Origin: Bifidobacterium vansinderenii
GTDB taxonomy: Bacteria; Actinomycetota; Actinomycetes; Actinomycetales; Bifidobacteriaceae
Direction: 5' to 3'
DNA length: 64,000 bases
Assembly: GCF_002234915.1 (NCBI RefSeq)
Contig: NZ_NEWD01000038.1
Span: 124,001-188,000, forward strand
Shown: positions 1 through 8,263 of the stretch, piece after piece
Layout: each line of letters starts with the position of its first letter
Position numbering within the stretch: the stretch's first letter is position 1
Notes under the pieces: generated by a model
What the model was told of the DNA's origin: nothing
The model's input: the letters and a program-made list of their open reading frames with translations, nothing else
Databases searched by the model: none
Program-made: the position numbers and the translations under genes

Positions 1-792
1 CAGCGCACGCGTGAACTGCGCGTCATACGCCGTCAGACCGGCGAAGATCACCAGGGCGATCGCCGAGATCACCATCGTCGCAGTCTGACCGGGCATGACG
101 AACATCATGATCAGCTCAGCCACGATCAGTACGATCAGCGCCACCATGAGAATCGGCCCCGCCTTGAGCAGATCCGCCTTCGTGGTGAGCGCGACCATCG
201 TCAGGCACAGGAAGAATCCGGCAGTCATCGCCAACACCAGCACGATGCTGCCCAAGGAATACACGGCGAAGATCGAACTCAGCGTGAATCCCATCAACGC
301 CGCATACACGTAGAACATCACGCGTGCGGTGGTCGGATTCATCGACATCACCTTCCAGCCGAGCACCACGGCCAGACCCACCTGCACGATGGCCAGACCG
401 ATCAGGCCGACCGAACCGAACGCCATCAGGAACGCATACAGCAGACCCGTGGCCTGGGTAAGCAGCGCCACCACCGCGGTGACCAGCAGACCGGCGGTCA
501 TCTCGCCATACGCCTTTGCCGTGGATACGCGAGTGGCCTTCAGATAGTTCTCCTGCGTGTACGTGGCCTGCGCGTCCATCACCGGCTGGCCGTAGGCGGC
601 GGTCCCATAGCCGTTCTGCGCATACTGCGGCTGACCATACGGATTGTTCTGCTGGCCATACTGGGGCTGTGAATACTGCGGTTGACCGTACTGCGGCTGC
701 TGATAGTTCTGCTGCGCATACGGCTGCTGCCCATACGGATTCTGCGCGTTGTTGAATTGATTTCGGGGCTGGCCATTATTACCAAATGCCAT
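1..792 (-). CDS. Bax inhibitor-1 (BI-1/YccA) family membrane protein, 3' end beyond window
   Basis: The frame stays open from an ATG at 792 to base 1, giving 264 residues without a stop, so the C-terminus is outside the window. A clear AAGGAG lies before the ATG. Residues 1 to about 72 are a low-complexity Q/N/P/Y-rich segment with repeated PQYGQ-like units. About six hydrophobic helices follow. The NPTTARVMFYVYAALMGFTL stretch and the late TAYDAQ motif match BI-1/YccA proteins, which act in the membrane as calcium leak channels or FtsH-associated modulators. The family assignment is firm. The physiological role is not visible from sequence. The gene is divergent from the reductase at 1018. 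Confidence 0.85.
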   Translation of the reverse strand, partial: MAFGNNGQPRNQFNNAQNPYGQQPYAQQNYQQPQYGQPQYSQPQYGQQNNPYGQPQYAQNGYGTAAYGQPVMDAQATYTQENYLKATRVSTAKAYGEMTAGLLVTAVVALLTQATGLLYAFLMAFGSVGLIGLAIVQVGLAVVLGWKVMSMNPTTARVMFYVYAALMGFTLSSIFAVYSLGSIVLVLAMTAGFFLCLTMVALTTKADLLKAGPILMVALIVLIVAELIMMFVMPGQTATMVISAIALVIFAGLTAYDAQFTRAL

Positions 793-1017
793 GATCGCTC
801 CTTCTATGCATCATTGCCGCCAGTCTATGGAAGTCACCTGAAGGCTTGCTGAACACTAGGGGGCAATTACGCTGAGAACGATAACAGTCGGCGTGGTGAC
901 TCGACGCAACGGCCGCACCTGCGCGCAAGACAGTAGGATGGAACGCGAATCAGGCCGATTCGGTGCATGCCGTGCGATCCTCGTGCAAGCACCCCGGCAC
1001 GAAATCAAGGAGGATTC
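793..1017. other. Divergent intergenic region
   Basis: This 225-base stretch separates the BI-1 gene from the reductase. I see a possible -10 (TAGGAT, 934-939) for the reductase but no convincing -35 and no strong palindrome. Nothing else is supported. Confidence 0.4.
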
Positions 1018-1836
1018 ATGGACTTCATCACACTCAACAACGCCGTGACCATCCCGCAGCTGGGACTCGGCGTCTTCCAGACCCCCGAGGGCGAACAGAC
1101 CGAAAACGCAGTGCGCTGGGCGCTCGCCAACGGCTACCGCCACATCGACACCGCCAAGGTCTACGGCAACGAGGATTCGGTGGGCAAGGCTATCGCCGAA
1201 TCCGACGTGGACCGCAAGGACATCTTCCTGACCACCAAGCTGTGGAACGAGGACATTCGCCAGCACCGCGCCAAGGAGGCGTTCGAGGAAAGCCTCGCGC
1301 GCCTGGGCACCGACTACGTCGACCTCTACCTGATCCATTGGCCCGCCGACGGCTGGCAGGATGCGTGGCAGGCCATGGTCGACCTGTACCATGAAGGCCG
1401 CATCCGCGCCATCGGCGTGAGCAACTTCCAGATCCACCATCTCGAAGAGCTCGCCGGCATCAGCGATGTCGTGCCCGCAGCCAACCAGATCGAATCCTCG
1501 CCGGACTTCCCGAACGACGACGTCATCGACTACTGCAAGAAGCATGGCATCACAGTCGAGGCGTGGAGCCCGCTCGGCGGCACCGGCGGCGGTCTGCTGA
1601 AGAATCCGGCGCTCGCCGAGATCGGCGCCAAGTACGGCAAGTCCGCGGCGCAGGTGGTCATCCGCTGGCATCTGCAGCGCGGCGTGGTGGTGATTCCCAA
1701 GTCCGTGCATGAGAATCGCATCCGTCAGAACATCGACGTGTTCGACTTCACACTGACCGATGAGGACATGGCCGCCGTCGAAGCGGCCGGCAGCGGCGTG
1801 CGAAACGGCGCCAATCCCGACACCTTCGACTTCTGA
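1018..1836 (+). CDS. Aldo/keto reductase
   Basis: This 272-residue protein is a cytosolic NADPH-dependent oxidoreductase of the AKR superfamily, close to 2,5-diketo-D-gluconate reductase-like members. The catalytic tetrad is visible as Asp44, Tyr49, Lys74 and His107 (HIDTAKVYG, LTTKLWN, LIHWP). The C-terminal half carries the usual GVSNF, AWSPLG and IPKS cofactor motifs. I start at 1018 because AGGAGG lies a few bases upstream; an in-frame ATG at 967 would add 17 residues with no family similarity. It is monocistronic and convergent with the alarmone synthetase. The natural substrate cannot be read from the sequence. Confidence 0.92.
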   Translation: MDFITLNNAVTIPQLGLGVFQTPEGEQTENAVRWALANGYRHIDTAKVYGNEDSVGKAIAESDVDRKDIFLTTKLWNEDIRQHRAKEAFEESLARLGTDYVDLYLIHWPADGWQDAWQAMVDLYHEGRIRAIGVSNFQIHHLEELAGISDVVPAANQIESSPDFPNDDVIDYCKKHGITVEAWSPLGGTGGGLLKNPALAEIGAKYGKSAAQVVIRWHLQRGVVVIPKSVHENRIRQNIDVFDFTLTDEDMAAVEAAGSGVRNGANPDTFDF

Positions 1837-1841
1837 TCGGT

Positions 1842-1950
1842 TCCGCCGCATCGACGTCACTGCCGATGTCGGTACGGCGGAATGTGGAATGTGGCGGTGC
1901 ACGCGTGTGTCATCAAGGCGCGGACGGTGAAGACGTACGGACGGTACGTC
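1842..1950. repeat. Inverted repeats between convergent genes (possible terminator)
   Basis: The gap after the reductase holds TCCGCCG (1842-1848) matching CGGCGGA (1875-1881), and a perfect GACGTAC/GTACGTC hairpin with a 5-nt loop (1932-1938 with 1944-1950). Neither has a T-tract. They could end transcription of the two converging genes, but this is uncertain. Confidence 0.35.
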
Positions 1951-1992
1951 GAACCGGCCGCAACGCCGGTGACACTCCGTGCATCACCGCAT

Positions 1993-2691
1993 TCAGCCGA
2001 GCTCCTGATGGATCTGCTGCATGCGATCTTCGATGTCCGCAAGCTGACGCGCGCACTCCTTCAACGTTTCGTAGTGCTTCTCGCGCTCGTCGTCCTCGAT
2101 GCTGTTCTTGTATCGCAGACGGTGCTCCAGGCTGGCCCAGTAGTCCATGGCGCTGGTGCGGAACTGCACCTCGACGGGCGTGGGATGCGGGCCGTCCGAC
2201 AGGAACACCGGCACCTGGTAGATCACGTGGAGGCTGCGGTAGCCGTTGGGCTTGGGATTGCGGATGTAGTCCTTGATGCGGATCACCTCGATGTCGGACT
2301 GCTCCGACAGCGTGTTCGCCACGGCGTACACGTCGGTCACGTAGTTGCAGATCACGCGGATGCCGGCGATATCGTACAGGTTCTGCCGGATCGATTCCAC
2401 GGTGAGCGGCAGTCCGCGTTTACGCAGCTTGCCGATGGTGGAATCGATGCTTTTGAGTCGGCACTCCATGTGATGGATCGGATTATGACGGTTCTTCAGC
2501 TGGAACTCGTCATCGAGGTTCTCCAGCTTCGTGCCGATCTCGCGCATGGCGCCGGAGTAGATCTGTTCGAGCTCCGCGTATGCCACGATCTGCGATCCCT
2601 GGAATACGTCAGTGCCGATATCGGTGGAGATCTGCTCCACTTTGGAACGGATCTCGGGGACGTTGAAGCGCTGTTTGCGTTCGAGCATCAT
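1993..2691 (-). CDS. Small alarmone synthetase (GTP pyrophosphokinase, RelQ/SAS type)
   Basis: This 232-residue protein holds only a RelA/SpoT synthetase domain: NPIHHMECRLKS (70-81), the DIAGIRVIC strand, the nucleotide-binding loop YIRNPKPNGYRSLH (142-155), and PVEVQFRT followed by AMDYWASLEHRLRYK. The HD hydrolase, TGS and ACT domains are absent and the length fits single-domain synthetases. It should transfer pyrophosphate from ATP to GDP or GTP to make (p)ppGpp. The start at 2691 has AAGGAG upstream; ATG at 2688 is an alternative. It works alongside the long Rel enzyme at 52692. The upstream gene on the same strand is the MFS transporter, 161 bases away. Confidence 0.93.
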   Translation of the reverse strand: MMLERKQRFNVPEIRSKVEQISTDIGTDVFQGSQIVAYAELEQIYSGAMREIGTKLENLDDEFQLKNRHNPIHHMECRLKSIDSTIGKLRKRGLPLTVESIRQNLYDIAGIRVICNYVTDVYAVANTLSEQSDIEVIRIKDYIRNPKPNGYRSLHVIYQVPVFLSDGPHPTPVEVQFRTSAMDYWASLEHRLRYKNSIEDDEREKHYETLKECARQLADIEDRMQQIHQELG

Positions 2692-2852
2692 GGGAACTGT
2701 TCTCCTTGCTAAAACCGAGGGTAGCGTAGCAAAGGTTCCGGGGAATTTGCTGAAAAATCCTCCCCGAATCCGATCGACATGACCTGTTTCGGAGAGGATC
2801 AACGGTGGTTTGGCCGACGCCGATGAACCGAGGAACGCCGACGATGACGGAA

Positions 2853-4232
2853 TCAGCGCTTCCCGGCGATCGCCTTGCGGAAGACTAGGAACCAGACGAC
2901 TCCGAACACCATGATCGCCGCATAGATGAGCAGCAGGTTGGACGCGTTCGCCGCCGCTCCGGTGGCGCCGATCAGGCTGCCCGATGCGAACGGCTGCGTG
3001 ACGATCGGACCGCCGAACACGGCGATGCCGATGGAGCCGGCTCCCTGCATGGCCAGATCGTTGAGACCCACGCCGCGTCCGGACTGCTCGGGGGTGAGCG
3101 TACCAAGCACCGTGTCCACCGTGGGGGAGTACAGCATGGCCATGCCTCCGTAGAACAAGCACATCGTCACGGCCACGGCCACCGGTCCGAGTCCCAGACA
3201 GAACGCGCCGCCGAGCATGCCGAGCCCCATGAGCGTGCCGCCGGTGAGGATGGCGTGTTCGCGACCGATCGCCTTGGCGATCCTGCCGGAGCAGGTGCCG
3301 GAGATCGTAGCGAGGATCAGTGCGGGCAGCAGCATCAGCGAGATCTGCGAGCTGGTCATGCCGTAGACCTCGGATCCGAATGCGTTGACCAGCGGGGTGA
3401 TCGAGAAGTTGATGAAGTAGAAGATCACGATCAGCATGATCGACTTGATCCACCGGGCGTTATGGAAGAAGTCCGGCGTGATGAACGGATCCTTCGCCCT
3501 GGAGATATAGATGGCGAACAGGATGAAGAACGCCAGCGATGCCACGATCATCCACCACTGCAGCATGGAGAAGAACAGGGTGAGCATCAGCACCGCCACG
3601 CCGAAGATTGCGAAGCCGGGTACGTCCACGTTGCCGTGGCCGCCGCGGGAGGAGGGAAGGTCTCGGACCAGCGGCACGAGCACCAGCAGCGACAGCAGCG
3701 GGATGAGGAACAGATACGACCAGTCGATGGAGACGAACAGGCCGCCGGACAGCACGCCGATGGCAGTGGCCAGCTGATAGTCGGCGGTGAACAGACCGAA
3801 GTAGAGCAGTTTCTCCTCCGGCTTCAGGTATTTCGCCACGATGACCAGATACGCCGAGCCGGCTGCCTGGAAGCCGATGGTCTGGATGATGCGGAAGCCG
3901 ATCACCAGCGGCAGGCTGCCGTGCAGCAGGAACCCCAGCACGGATCCGGCGCACAGCAGCGCCAGCCCGAACAGGGTGATGCGCTTGAGCGACAGGAAGT
4001 CGCCGAGCGAGCCGTAGATGAAGCAGACGATGCCCAGCACCACGCCGGGGATGGCTGTGATCAGCGAGGCCTGGTCGGGGGCGCCCAGATCGGCGCCGAT
4101 GTGCTGGAACACCAGATTGAACGCCTGCAGGCACACCGTGCCCAGCAGATAGATGACCAGCAGGGGGATGAGGGTGCGACGGGCCTTGGCGGCGACGTCG
4201 TTGATGTCATGAGTGGTTCCATGAGTAGTCAT
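2853..4232 (-). CDS. MFS transporter (drug:H+ antiporter-like)
   Basis: This 459-residue polytopic protein has about 14 hydrophobic segments, which suits the DHA2/EmrB-QacA branch of the major facilitator superfamily. The loop GSLGDFLSLKRITLFGL after the second helix is the family's motif A region. The N-terminus is a short hydrophilic stretch before the first helix. The gene lies downstream of the nucleoside hydrolase but a hairpin at 4314-4348 separates them, so it may be a separate unit. A role in exporting nucleosides, bases or drugs would be guesswork; only the fold is secure. Confidence 0.85.
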   Translation of the reverse strand: MTTHGTTHDINDVAAKARRTLIPLLVIYLLGTVCLQAFNLVFQHIGADLGAPDQASLITAIPGVVLGIVCFIYGSLGDFLSLKRITLFGLALLCAGSVLGFLLHGSLPLVIGFRIIQTIGFQAAGSAYLVIVAKYLKPEEKLLYFGLFTADYQLATAIGVLSGGLFVSIDWSYLFLIPLLSLLVLVPLVRDLPSSRGGHGNVDVPGFAIFGVAVLMLTLFFSMLQWWMIVASLAFFILFAIYISRAKDPFITPDFFHNARWIKSIMLIVIFYFINFSITPLVNAFGSEVYGMTSSQISLMLLPALILATISGTCSGRIAKAIGREHAILTGGTLMGLGMLGGAFCLGLGPVAVAVTMCLFYGGMAMLYSPTVDTVLGTLTPEQSGRGVGLNDLAMQGAGSIGIAVFGGPIVTQPFASGSLIGATGAAANASNLLLIYAAIMVFGVVWFLVFRKAIAGKR

Positions 4233-4313
4233 GAACGGTCCTTGTCTTGGATTTCTTCGGTGAAATTCGACTCAGGCTTATGCGGGGGAGCCGGAGGGCC
4301 GCGTACATATAAT

Positions 4314-4348
4314 GATGCCCCGCGTCTTCGACAGGAGAGCGGGGCATC
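4314..4348 (-). terminator. Hairpin after the nucleoside hydrolase gene
   Basis: GATGCCCCGC (4314-4323) pairs perfectly with GCGGGGCATC (4339-4348) around a 15-nt loop. On the minus strand the stem is followed by ATTATATG, a weak U-rich tail. It would end or attenuate the deo transcript before the MFS gene. Confidence 0.6.
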
Positions 4349-4394
4349 GGAGATGGATCCGGCGGATCGTGTGCCACGTCCGCCGGAAGCCGGA

Positions 4395-5348
4395 TCACGC
4401 CTTGGCGAGACCGGTGATGCGGGTCATGAACTCGTTCAGGAAGCGGGGCACGTCCACGCCCACCGCCACCTGCATGGTCTTGACCGGATCGTTGAGACGG
4501 TCGTTGTCACCGATGGTGCGACCGCGGGTCGGGCCATCCACGTCGACCTTCATGTTGATCTTCAGCGTGCTCACCAGGGTCGGGTCAACGGCCACGCCCA
4601 CGGCGAGCGGGTCGTGCAGGCCGCATCCGCCGAGCTTCGGTGCCGTGGTCTCATAGGCCTTGATGTAGTAGTCGGTCATGTCGGCGAGGAAACGACCGGC
4701 CGGGGTTCCCAGCTCGCGCCAGGTGGCGGTCTCCTTGTACGTCAGCAGCGTCTGCAGCGTCACGTCAAGGCCGACCATGGTCACCGGGGCGCCCGAGCGG
4801 AACAGCTCGTCCGCGGCGTCGGGATCCTGCGAGATGTTCGCCTCCTGCCACGGATCGACGTTGCCGCACACCGTCAGCGCGCCACCCATGAGCACGATCT
4901 TGCCGATCTCGTCCTTGATCTCCGGGGCCTTGGCCAGCGCGGCGGCGATGTTGGTCATCGGGCCGGTGGGCACGTAGACCAGATCCTTGCCGTAGGTCTT
5001 GACCGCATCGATGATGAAGTCCACCGCGGAGCCGGACTCGGGGGAGCGGCTCGAATCGGGGATCTCCACGTCACCGATGCCGTTCTGACCGTGGATGAAC
5101 GCCGAGACGGGAAGCACCTCGAACGAGTCCTTGCGGCTGGCGTGCGGCAGACCGGCATACACCGGCACCTCGGGATGGCCGAACAGATCGGTCACGGCCA
5201 GGGCGTTGCGCACGCCCTGCTCTACCAGCACGTTGCCGTAGGTGCCGGTGATGCCGATCAGCTCCACCTCGGGGCTGCCCAGCGCGTAGGCGATGGCGAG
5301 CGTGTCGTCGATGCCGGTGTCGAGATCCAGAATCATCTTCTTGCTCAT
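4395..5348 (-). CDS. Inosine-uridine preferring nucleoside hydrolase family protein
   Basis: This 317-residue cytosolic enzyme hydrolyses the N-glycosidic bond of ribonucleosides to free base and ribose. The N-terminal LDLDTGIDDTLAI supplies the calcium-binding Asp cluster. VPTGPMTNIAAAL, LMGGAL, an NISQDPDAAD segment and the late GGCGLHDPLAV motif are all typical of the IunH/Rih fold, and the length is normal. AAGGAG precedes the ATG. It follows the CNT transporter by 60 bases, so imported nucleosides can be cleaved by this hydrolytic route or by the phosphorylases encoded upstream. Base preference cannot be told from the sequence. Confidence 0.93.
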   Translation of the reverse strand: MSKKMILDLDTGIDDTLAIAYALGSPEVELIGITGTYGNVLVEQGVRNALAVTDLFGHPEVPVYAGLPHASRKDSFEVLPVSAFIHGQNGIGDVEIPDSSRSPESGSAVDFIIDAVKTYGKDLVYVPTGPMTNIAAALAKAPEIKDEIGKIVLMGGALTVCGNVDPWQEANISQDPDAADELFRSGAPVTMVGLDVTLQTLLTYKETATWRELGTPAGRFLADMTDYYIKAYETTAPKLGGCGLHDPLAVGVAVDPTLVSTLKINMKVDVDGPTRGRTIGDNDRLNDPVKTMQVAVGVDVPRFLNEFMTRITGLAKA

Positions 5349-5408
5349 ATTGCGCTCCTTACCAGGGCGGCGGCCCGAAGACCGCCGCGAATCATTGGAT
5401 TGTCGGGA

Positions 5409-6740
5409 TTACCAGACGAACAGGCCGACCATGGCGGCGGACAGCAGGGAGACCAGGATACCGGAGAGCAGCATGCGGCCGACCTGCTTGGAGATGGCGT
5501 CGTTCTTCTCCTTGTCCACGATGCCCTTGAAGCAGCCGATGACCATGCCCAGGGTGGAGAAGTTGGCGAAGGAGGTGATGAACACCGTGAGCACGGCCTT
5601 GTAGTGGGCCGCGTAGGAGGCGACCTCGCCGGTGATCTGGCCCATGACGACGAACTCGTTGGTCACGAGCTTGAGGCCCATGAGCTGCGAGAAGTCCCAG
5701 GCGGTGGCCGGATCCAGACCCATGAGCCATGCCGGGATGTACATGACCACACCGAGGATGGACTCGAGCGACAGCTTGTCCCAGATCATGCCCAGGAAGG
5801 CGTCGATCAGACCGGCCAGGGCCACGAAGGCGATCACGTTGGCGGTGATGATGAGGATCAGCTTGCCGGCGCCCAGGATCGAGTCGCCCAGGAAGGAGAA
5901 GAACGGCTCCTTCTTCGGAGCGGCCGGATCGTGCTTGTAGATCTTCTTGTACCAGGGCAGGGCGTTGTACTCGGCCACGGCCTTGTCCTGCTCCTTCTGC
6001 TCGGCCTCGGTCAGCTCCGGAACGTCACCCTCGGAGGCGGGATCGCCCAGCGTGTAGATGACGTCCTCGTCCTTGGTGACGGCCACCGGGTAGAGCATGT
6101 GGCTGACGATCAGGGCGTTGATGCAGTTCAGCGGGATAGCGGTGATCACGAACTCGCCGGGGACCATCTGGATGTAGGAGCCGATGATGGCGGCGGTCAC
6201 GCAGCTCATCGACATCATGGCCAGCGTCACGTTACGGCCGGCCTTCATGCGCTGCAGCTGGATCTTGGAGACGGCCAGGGCCTCGGTGTTGCCCAGGAAC
6301 ATCATCTCGACTGCGTAGAAGGTCTCGAACTTCGGACGGCGGGTGATGAAGCTCAGACCGCGGCCGATCCACTTGATGATCCACGGCAGGAAGCCGATGT
6401 AGGTGAGGATATCGAACAGCGGCACGATGAGCAGGATCGGCAGCAGCGCGCTGACGATGAAGTTCACCGGGGCGGGGTCGGTACCGTTGGCGCCCACCCA
6501 GTTGGCCACGGCGAAGTTGATGCCCTTGTACGAGATGTTGACGATCCATGCGAATCCGTCGGCCGCGGCCTTGACGGCGTCACGACCCCACTCGAAGCTG
6601 GTCAGCAGCCAGGTGATGGCGAGGTTCAGCACCACCATGCATCCGACGGACTTCCAGTCGATGCCCTTCCGGTTGTGGGAGAACACCCAACCCAGGGCCA
6701 GGAAGACCAGCAGGCCCAGAATGTTTACGGCTAAATACAT
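5409..6740 (-). CDS. Concentrative nucleoside transporter (CNT/NupC family)
   Basis: This 443-residue inner-membrane symporter takes up nucleosides with H+ or Na+. Hydrophobic helices run throughout, with a hydrophilic charged loop at about residues 230-275. The conserved FLGNTEALAVSKIQL and TNEFVVMGQI motifs are the CNT signature regions for substrate and cation binding. The C-terminal domain (FITSFANFSTLGMVIG) fits the family. A good Shine-Dalgarno precedes the ATG. It belongs to the nucleoside cluster, although a strong hairpin lies between it and deoA, so it may also have its own promoter. Confidence 0.93.
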   Translation of the reverse strand: MYLAVNILGLLVFLALGWVFSHNRKGIDWKSVGCMVVLNLAITWLLTSFEWGRDAVKAAADGFAWIVNISYKGINFAVANWVGANGTDPAPVNFIVSALLPILLIVPLFDILTYIGFLPWIIKWIGRGLSFITRRPKFETFYAVEMMFLGNTEALAVSKIQLQRMKAGRNVTLAMMSMSCVTAAIIGSYIQMVPGEFVITAIPLNCINALIVSHMLYPVAVTKDEDVIYTLGDPASEGDVPELTEAEQKEQDKAVAEYNALPWYKKIYKHDPAAPKKEPFFSFLGDSILGAGKLILIITANVIAFVALAGLIDAFLGMIWDKLSLESILGVVMYIPAWLMGLDPATAWDFSQLMGLKLVTNEFVVMGQITGEVASYAAHYKAVLTVFITSFANFSTLGMVIGCFKGIVDKEKNDAISKQVGRMLLSGILVSLLSAAMVGLFVW

Positions 6741-6850
6741 GTTTGTTCCTTCTTTCCTTATGCCGGGAGATGGCCGATCTCACGGTCTTGGTGCGCGGCA
6801 TGGCATGCCACGGCCGACCTCTCTCTCCGGTACGTGTCCCAGCGTACTCT

Positions 6851-6895
6851 GCGGGGCGCCGGATTCAGTGGATATCCGGGAGCCCGGTGCCCCGC
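6851..6895 (-). terminator. Large hairpin between deoA and the CNT transporter gene
   Basis: GCGGGGCGCCGG (6851-6862) pairs with CCGGTGCCCCGC (6884-6895) over 12 bp with one G-T wobble. On the minus strand it begins 15 nt after the deoA stop codon. It lacks a U-tract. It could be a terminator, an attenuator or a 3'-end stabiliser that splits the deo cluster in two. The rest of the 169-base gap has further short palindromes but no gene. Confidence 0.5.
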
Positions 6896-6909
6896 ATACT
6901 CGGATGCGC

Positions 6910-8208
6910 TCAGACGATGACCTGATGGATCAGCGTGATCGGCTCGGCGTGGTCGCCTATGACGATGTTGTCGAGGATCAGCCGCTTCACGTCCTCCACG
7001 TCCTCGCGGTTGGCGTGAATGGTCAGCAGACGGTCGCCGGTCTTCACCGTATCGCCCACCTTGCGGTCTAGCGTCAGACCCACCGCGTAGTCGAGCTTGT
7101 CGTCCTTGGTGGCGCGGCCGCCGCCGAGCATCATCGAGGCGATGCCCATCTCGTCGGCCTTCATCGAGGCGATGACGCCGTCGGATTCGGCGAGCACCGG
7201 AATGTGGTACCTCGCCTGCGGCAGGATCGTCGGATCGTCGATCACCCGGCCGTCGCCGCCCTGCGCCTCGACCATCATGCGGAAGCGTTCCAGCGCCTTG
7301 CCGTTGGCGATGTTCTCCTCCAGCATGCCGCGGGCCTCGTCGAGGGTCTGGGCCTTGCCGGCCATCACCGTCATCTGGCTGCCGATGGTGAGCACGATGT
7401 CGAGCAGATCATCGGGCCCCTCACCCTTGAGCAGGGCGATGGACTCCTCGATCTCCAGCGCGTTGCCGATCGCCCGGCCGAGCGGCTGGTTCATGTCGGA
7501 GATCACGGCCATGGCGTTCATGCCCACGCCCTTGCCGATGTTCACCAGCGCGTGGGCGAGCGCCACAGCGTCCTCCTCGCGCTTCATGAACGCGCCGGAA
7601 CCGGTCTTGACGTCCATGACCAGTGCGTCGGTGCCGCTGGCGATCTTCTTGCTCATGATCGATCCGGCGATTAGCGGGATCGAGTCGATGGTGTCGGTCA
7701 CGTCACGCAGCGCGTAGATCTTCTTGTCGGCGGGCGCGATGTTGCCGGTGGCTCCGGAGATGATGCACCCCACGTCGCGCAGCTGCTTCTTGAACGCGTC
7801 CTCGCCGATCTCCACGGTGTATCCGGGGATGGCTTCGAGCTTGTCGAGCGTGCCGCCGGTATGGCCCAGTCCGCGTCCCGAGATCATCGGCACGACGATG
7901 CCCAGCGAGGCGACCAGCGGGGCGAGCGGGATGCTCACCTTGTCGCCCACGCCGCCGGTGGAGTGCTTGTCCACCTTGACGTCGGGGATGTCGGACAGGT
8001 CGAGACGGTCTCCCGAATGCAGCATGTCCATGGTCAGATTGCGCGTCTCCTCGTCGCTCATGCCGTTGAACCAGATGGCCATGAGCAGGGCGCTCGCCTG
8101 ATAGTCGGGGATGTCGCCGGCGGTGTAGCCGTCGACGAAGAACTTGATCTGCTCGGCGGTCAGTTCGCCGCCGTTGCGCTTGACGTCGATGACGTCGACC
8201 ATACGCAT
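6910..8208 (-). CDS. deoA: Thymidine/pyrimidine-nucleoside phosphorylase
   Basis: This 432-residue cytosolic enzyme phosphorolyses thymidine, deoxyuridine or uridine to base plus (deoxy)ribose-1-phosphate. The phosphate-binding signature KHSTGGVGDK spans residues 81-90. SGRGLGHTGGTLDKLE and the catalytic region DVKTGSGAFM are present, and the C-terminal biotinyl-like domain (VGDTVKTGDRLLTIHAN) completes the family architecture at normal length. AAAGGAG precedes the ATG at 8208. It follows the regulator by 55 bases. Sequence alone does not separate strict thymidine phosphorylase from broad pyrimidine phosphorylase. Confidence 0.95.
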   Translation of the reverse strand: MRMVDVIDVKRNGGELTAEQIKFFVDGYTAGDIPDYQASALLMAIWFNGMSDEETRNLTMDMLHSGDRLDLSDIPDVKVDKHSTGGVGDKVSIPLAPLVASLGIVVPMISGRGLGHTGGTLDKLEAIPGYTVEIGEDAFKKQLRDVGCIISGATGNIAPADKKIYALRDVTDTIDSIPLIAGSIMSKKIASGTDALVMDVKTGSGAFMKREEDAVALAHALVNIGKGVGMNAMAVISDMNQPLGRAIGNALEIEESIALLKGEGPDDLLDIVLTIGSQMTVMAGKAQTLDEARGMLEENIANGKALERFRMMVEAQGGDGRVIDDPTILPQARYHIPVLAESDGVIASMKADEMGIASMMLGGGRATKDDKLDYAVGLTLDRKVGDTVKTGDRLLTIHANREDVEDVKRLILDNIVIGDHAEPITLIHQVIV

Positions 8209-8263
8209 GATTGTGACTCCTTTGTCGGTTGGTTTGAAAGAACGGATGTGCGGAAACGAGCGG

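Noticed and set aside
3255-6734. 1159-codon forward open frame antisense to the MFS, hydrolase and CNT genes
   Set aside because: It is His/Gly/Asp-rich low-complexity sequence, crosses three well-supported minus-strand genes, and mirrors their codon third-position GC bias. No domain is visible.
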